DNA of 64,000 bases, taken from the NCBI GenBank assembly GCA_031963405.1, contig JASSUJ010000001.1, positions 1,054,001-1,118,000 of the forward strand, in the 5' to 3' direction. Below are positions 62,193-64,000 of the stretch, piece after piece. A model generated the notes under the pieces. That model worked only from the letters and a program-made list of their open reading frames with translations, did no database searches and was not told where the DNA came from. Within the stretch, counting starts at the first letter, position 1. Every line of letters starts with the position of its first letter. A program made the position numbers and the translations under genes. This stretch comes from JASSUD01 sp031963405 (GTDB taxonomy: Bacteria > Pseudomonadota > Gammaproteobacteria > Burkholderiales > Burkholderiaceae).

Positions 62193-63341
62193 TTGCCCAA
62201 TGAATCGCGTGTTTGGCTACAGCGTGCTAAGCAAATGTTTAGCGGCTTCGATAAACCGCTCGCGCTCTCTGTATTTTTATTGATGAGTGTTGGGCTGGTG
62301 GCCCTTTACAGCGCGAGTATTGATATACCTGGACGCGTTCAGGATCAGCTACGTAATATTTTGGTCACATTCATACTGATGTGGGCCATTGCCAACGTAC
62401 CCCCTCCTCTACTTATGCGCTTTGCTGTACCGCTCTATACGGTTGGCATTGGCTTACTGATTGCTGTCGCACTGTTTGGCATTACCCGTAAGGGAGCTAA
62501 GCGGTGGATTAATGTGGGCATGGTGATTCAACCCTCCGAGATCATGAAGATTGCGATGCCGCTCATGCTCGCTTGGTATTATCAAAAACGCGAAGGTGTG
62601 ATGCGCTGGTATGACCATATAGGTGGGGCATTTTTGCTAGGTTTACCGGTGTTGCTGATTGCTAAGCAGCCTGATCTTGGTACAGCGATGTTGGTTTTTG
62701 CAGCTGGGTTTGCTGTGATTTATTTAGCAGGTTTGAGTTTTAGGCTGATTTTGCCTGTATTACTGGCCTTAGTGATTGCGATAGGCTCAATCATGGCCTT
62801 TGAAAGCAAGCTTTGCCAGCCGCAAACACAATGGCCGCTTATGCACGACTATCAAAAGCACCGCGTCTGTACTTTGCTTGACCCCACTTCTGATCCGCTG
62901 GGGAAAGGCTTCCATACTATCCAAGCAATTATCGCTATTGGCTCTGGCGGCCCATTCGGGAAAGGCTGGCTGAAAGGCTCGCAAGCGCATCTTGAATTTA
63001 TTCCTGAGAAACACACTGACTTTATTTTTGCAGTCTATGCGGAGGAATTTGGGCTGATTGGTGGGGTTGTGTTGCTGTTTCTCTATCTATGCTTGATTGC
63101 GCGCGGTCTTTATATCGCCGCCCAGGGGGCAACGCTTTTCGGGCGCTTATTGGCAGGTTCGCTAACGCTAAGTTTTTTCACTTATGCTTTAGTCAATATT
63201 GGCATGGTTAGCGGTTTATTGCCGGTGGTGGGCGTGCCACTGCCTTTTATTAGCTATGGTGGTACGGCACTTGTGACGCTCGGCATTGCCGTAGGGTTAA
63301 TCATGAGCATTGGCCGGCACAAACGACTGATACAAAGCTAA
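62193..63341 (+). CDS. rodA: Rod shape-determining peptidoglycan polymerase RodA
   Basis: 382 aa from a TTG start with AAAGGAG seven bases upstream. RodA is the SEDS glycosyltransferase that polymerises lipid II in the elongasome, with PBP2. Ten membrane helices are expected; landmarks are RWINVGMVIQPSEIMKIAMP, AKQPDLGTAMLVF with the catalytic-loop Asp161, HTIQAIIAIGSGGPFGKGWLKGSQ, FIPEKHTDFIFAVYAEEFG and GVPLPFISYGG. In Burkholderia rodA normally ends the mreBCD-mrdA-rodA cluster; here it stands alone next to the giant coiled-coil gene, suggesting rearrangement. Confidence 0.95.
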   Translation: MPNESRVWLQRAKQMFSGFDKPLALSVFLLMSVGLVALYSASIDIPGRVQDQLRNILVTFILMWAIANVPPPLLMRFAVPLYTVGIGLLIAVALFGITRKGAKRWINVGMVIQPSEIMKIAMPLMLAWYYQKREGVMRWYDHIGGAFLLGLPVLLIAKQPDLGTAMLVFAAGFAVIYLAGLSFRLILPVLLALVIAIGSIMAFESKLCQPQTQWPLMHDYQKHRVCTLLDPTSDPLGKGFHTIQAIIAIGSGGPFGKGWLKGSQAHLEFIPEKHTDFIFAVYAEEFGLIGGVVLLFLYLCLIARGLYIAAQGATLFGRLLAGSLTLSFFTYALVNIGMVSGLLPVVGVPLPFISYGGTALVTLGIAVGLIMSIGRHKRLIQS

Positions 63342-63381
63342 ATTAACCTAGGAGCTAATGTCTGCATCGGTATTGTTTACT

Positions 63382-63483
63382 CTTAGAACCTGTTTAGGGT
63401 TTTCCTAGTGGCCTTGCGCCGCCGCAGACAGTACAACTTAGTACGGCAAGGCGGCGCTAGGGAAAGCCTAAACAGGTTCTTAG
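63382..63483. repeat. Palindromic repeat with canonical apex (family E)
   Basis: The arms TTAGAACCTGTTTAGG and CCTAAACAGGTTCTTA are perfect; the pairing continues through TTTTCCTAG / CTAGGGAAA. The apex is GCAGACAGTACAACTTAGTACGGC. It lies 40 bp after the rodA stop. Confidence 0.85.
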
Positions 63484-63599
63484 GCTATGCAGCGCATGCC
63501 TAGCTCCCCTGCTTACGGCTTTACAAGAATTGCCGCCAAAGCAAAGTCAGCGGTTCGGTAGTTGTCTTTAGTTAAAACGGGGTAGATGGCACAGGCTGA

Positions 63600-63666
63600 A
63601 ACTAAAAAAGCGCTGCAAGAACCGAAGCAGCATCGTGCCGCCTTCGATTTATTCAGCGCTTTTCTA
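63600..63666. repeat. Short palindromic repeat (family B-like)
   Basis: The arms AAAAAAGCGCTGCAAGAA and TTTATTCAGCGCTTTTC pair partly, with CGAAGCAGC...GCCGCCTTCG inside. It lies just after the 3' end of queD. Confidence 0.55.
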
Positions 63667-63693
63667 ATCTATTGCCGACGACCCTCAGCCCAT

Positions 63694-64000
63694 TTACGGC
63701 TTTTCTATATCAGCCCAGCAGTTCGGCGTTTCATACAAGCGTATTTTTTTCAGCCTTAGCTTTTTTCCATAATGGGCATCATAGACGCTAGCCAGCGTAT
63801 CAAACGCAATAGCGGCAAGATTTTCTACCGTAGGCGGGTGCTCAACCACAATCGTTTTATGGTCGGGCAGTGACTCGAGAAACTGGCGCGTGAGCGTATC
63901 GTCTCGATAAACGAAAAAGGCGTGATCCCAAGCGTTCACTAAATGCTCGAGAGCGAGTGATTTTATTTGCCCAAAATCCATCACCATGCCGCAATCAGGC
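63694..64000 (-). CDS. queD: 6-carboxytetrahydropterin synthase QueD (5' part outside window)
   Basis: The C-terminal ~102 residues are present; the gene enters from the right edge, where the frame stays open (PDCG-MVMDFGQIK). The internal ATG at 63987 is therefore not the true start. Family features are MVMDFGQIKSLA, WDHAFFVY (active-site His/Asp area), PTVENLAAIAFDTL (Glu) and the end LYETPNCWADIE. QueD makes 6-carboxytetrahydropterin for queuosine and 7-deazaguanine synthesis. The N-terminal zinc-binding histidines would be outside this window. Confidence 0.9.
   Translation of the reverse strand, partial: PDCGMVMDFGQIKSLALEHLVNAWDHAFFVYRDDTLTRQFLESLPDHKTIVVEHPPTVENLAAIAFDTLASVYDAHYGKKLRLKKIRLYETPNCWADIEKP

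Noticed and set aside
63694..63987. A complete 97-residue protein starting at the ATG 63987
   Set aside because: The frame stays open to the window edge and the conserved queD sequence continues upstream (PDCG before MVMDFG), so this is only the C-terminal part.

Overview
The window looks like a chromosomal segment of a Burkholderiaceae bacterium with a moderate, not high, GC content (judged by eye, not computed), unusually long intergenic regions, and large proteins that look like host-directed effectors. Gene blocks such as nlpD-pcm-surE, recR-ybaB-dnaX, and rne divergent from rluC-HAD-sppA match Burkholderia gene order as I recall it. Decayed insertion sequences, many intergenic palindromes and giant coiled-coil proteins suggest an intracellular or endofungal lineage such as Mycoavidus or Glomeribacter. 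That placement is inference; no 16S gene or other decisive marker is present.

Layout. 1-9.2 kb is housekeeping: the 3' part of nlpD, pcm, surE, recR, ybaB and dnaX on the minus strand, then the SRP RNA, then trxA, rho and rpmE2 on the plus strand. 9.7-13 kb holds a GT83/ArnT-like membrane glycosyltransferase and a carboxylate-type MFS permease. 13.5-18.7 kb is an accessory island. It contains a 600-residue protein with six tandem ~71-residue helix-turn-helix-like repeats, an IS3-type transposase remnant, an XRE repressor with a palindromic operator over a divergent sigma70-like promoter, and two unknown genes downstream of that promoter, one with a membrane hairpin and coiled coil. 18.8-31.2 kb holds a KgtP-like permease, recB and recC (separated by an AT-rich insert carrying an unknown gene, with no recD beside them) and a FUSC/YccS transporter. 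31.5-44.6 kb holds an orphan hybrid sensor kinase, sppA, a phosphoglycolate-phosphatase-like HAD enzyme, rluC, rne and an Rpn-family nuclease. 45-48 kb is the translationally coupled nhaD-like/rmuC pair. 48.6-61.7 kb is a second accessory island: two identical tRNA-Ser(UGA) genes, a tRNA-Arg(CCU), an IS630 fragment, and two giant paralogous coiled-coil proteins (2179 and 1643 aa). The window ends with rodA and a partial queD.

Two things stand out. First, the two giant proteins share a Ser-rich N-terminus, a short helical domain, one membrane segment with the pattern CLLxFTK-x3-SCF, and an upstream palindrome (TCAGGT-N4-ACCTGA type) at exactly the same distance from both start codons. This suggests a co-regulated family of membrane-anchored, host-facing proteins. 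Second, about 20 intergenic palindromes of 60-200 bp occur in several families. Arm sequences vary between copies, but the two arms of each copy still match, and several families share an apex motif around ACAGTAC...GTACGGC. One copy supplies the last codons and stop of rluC; four crowd the 1.2 kb between rluC and rne.
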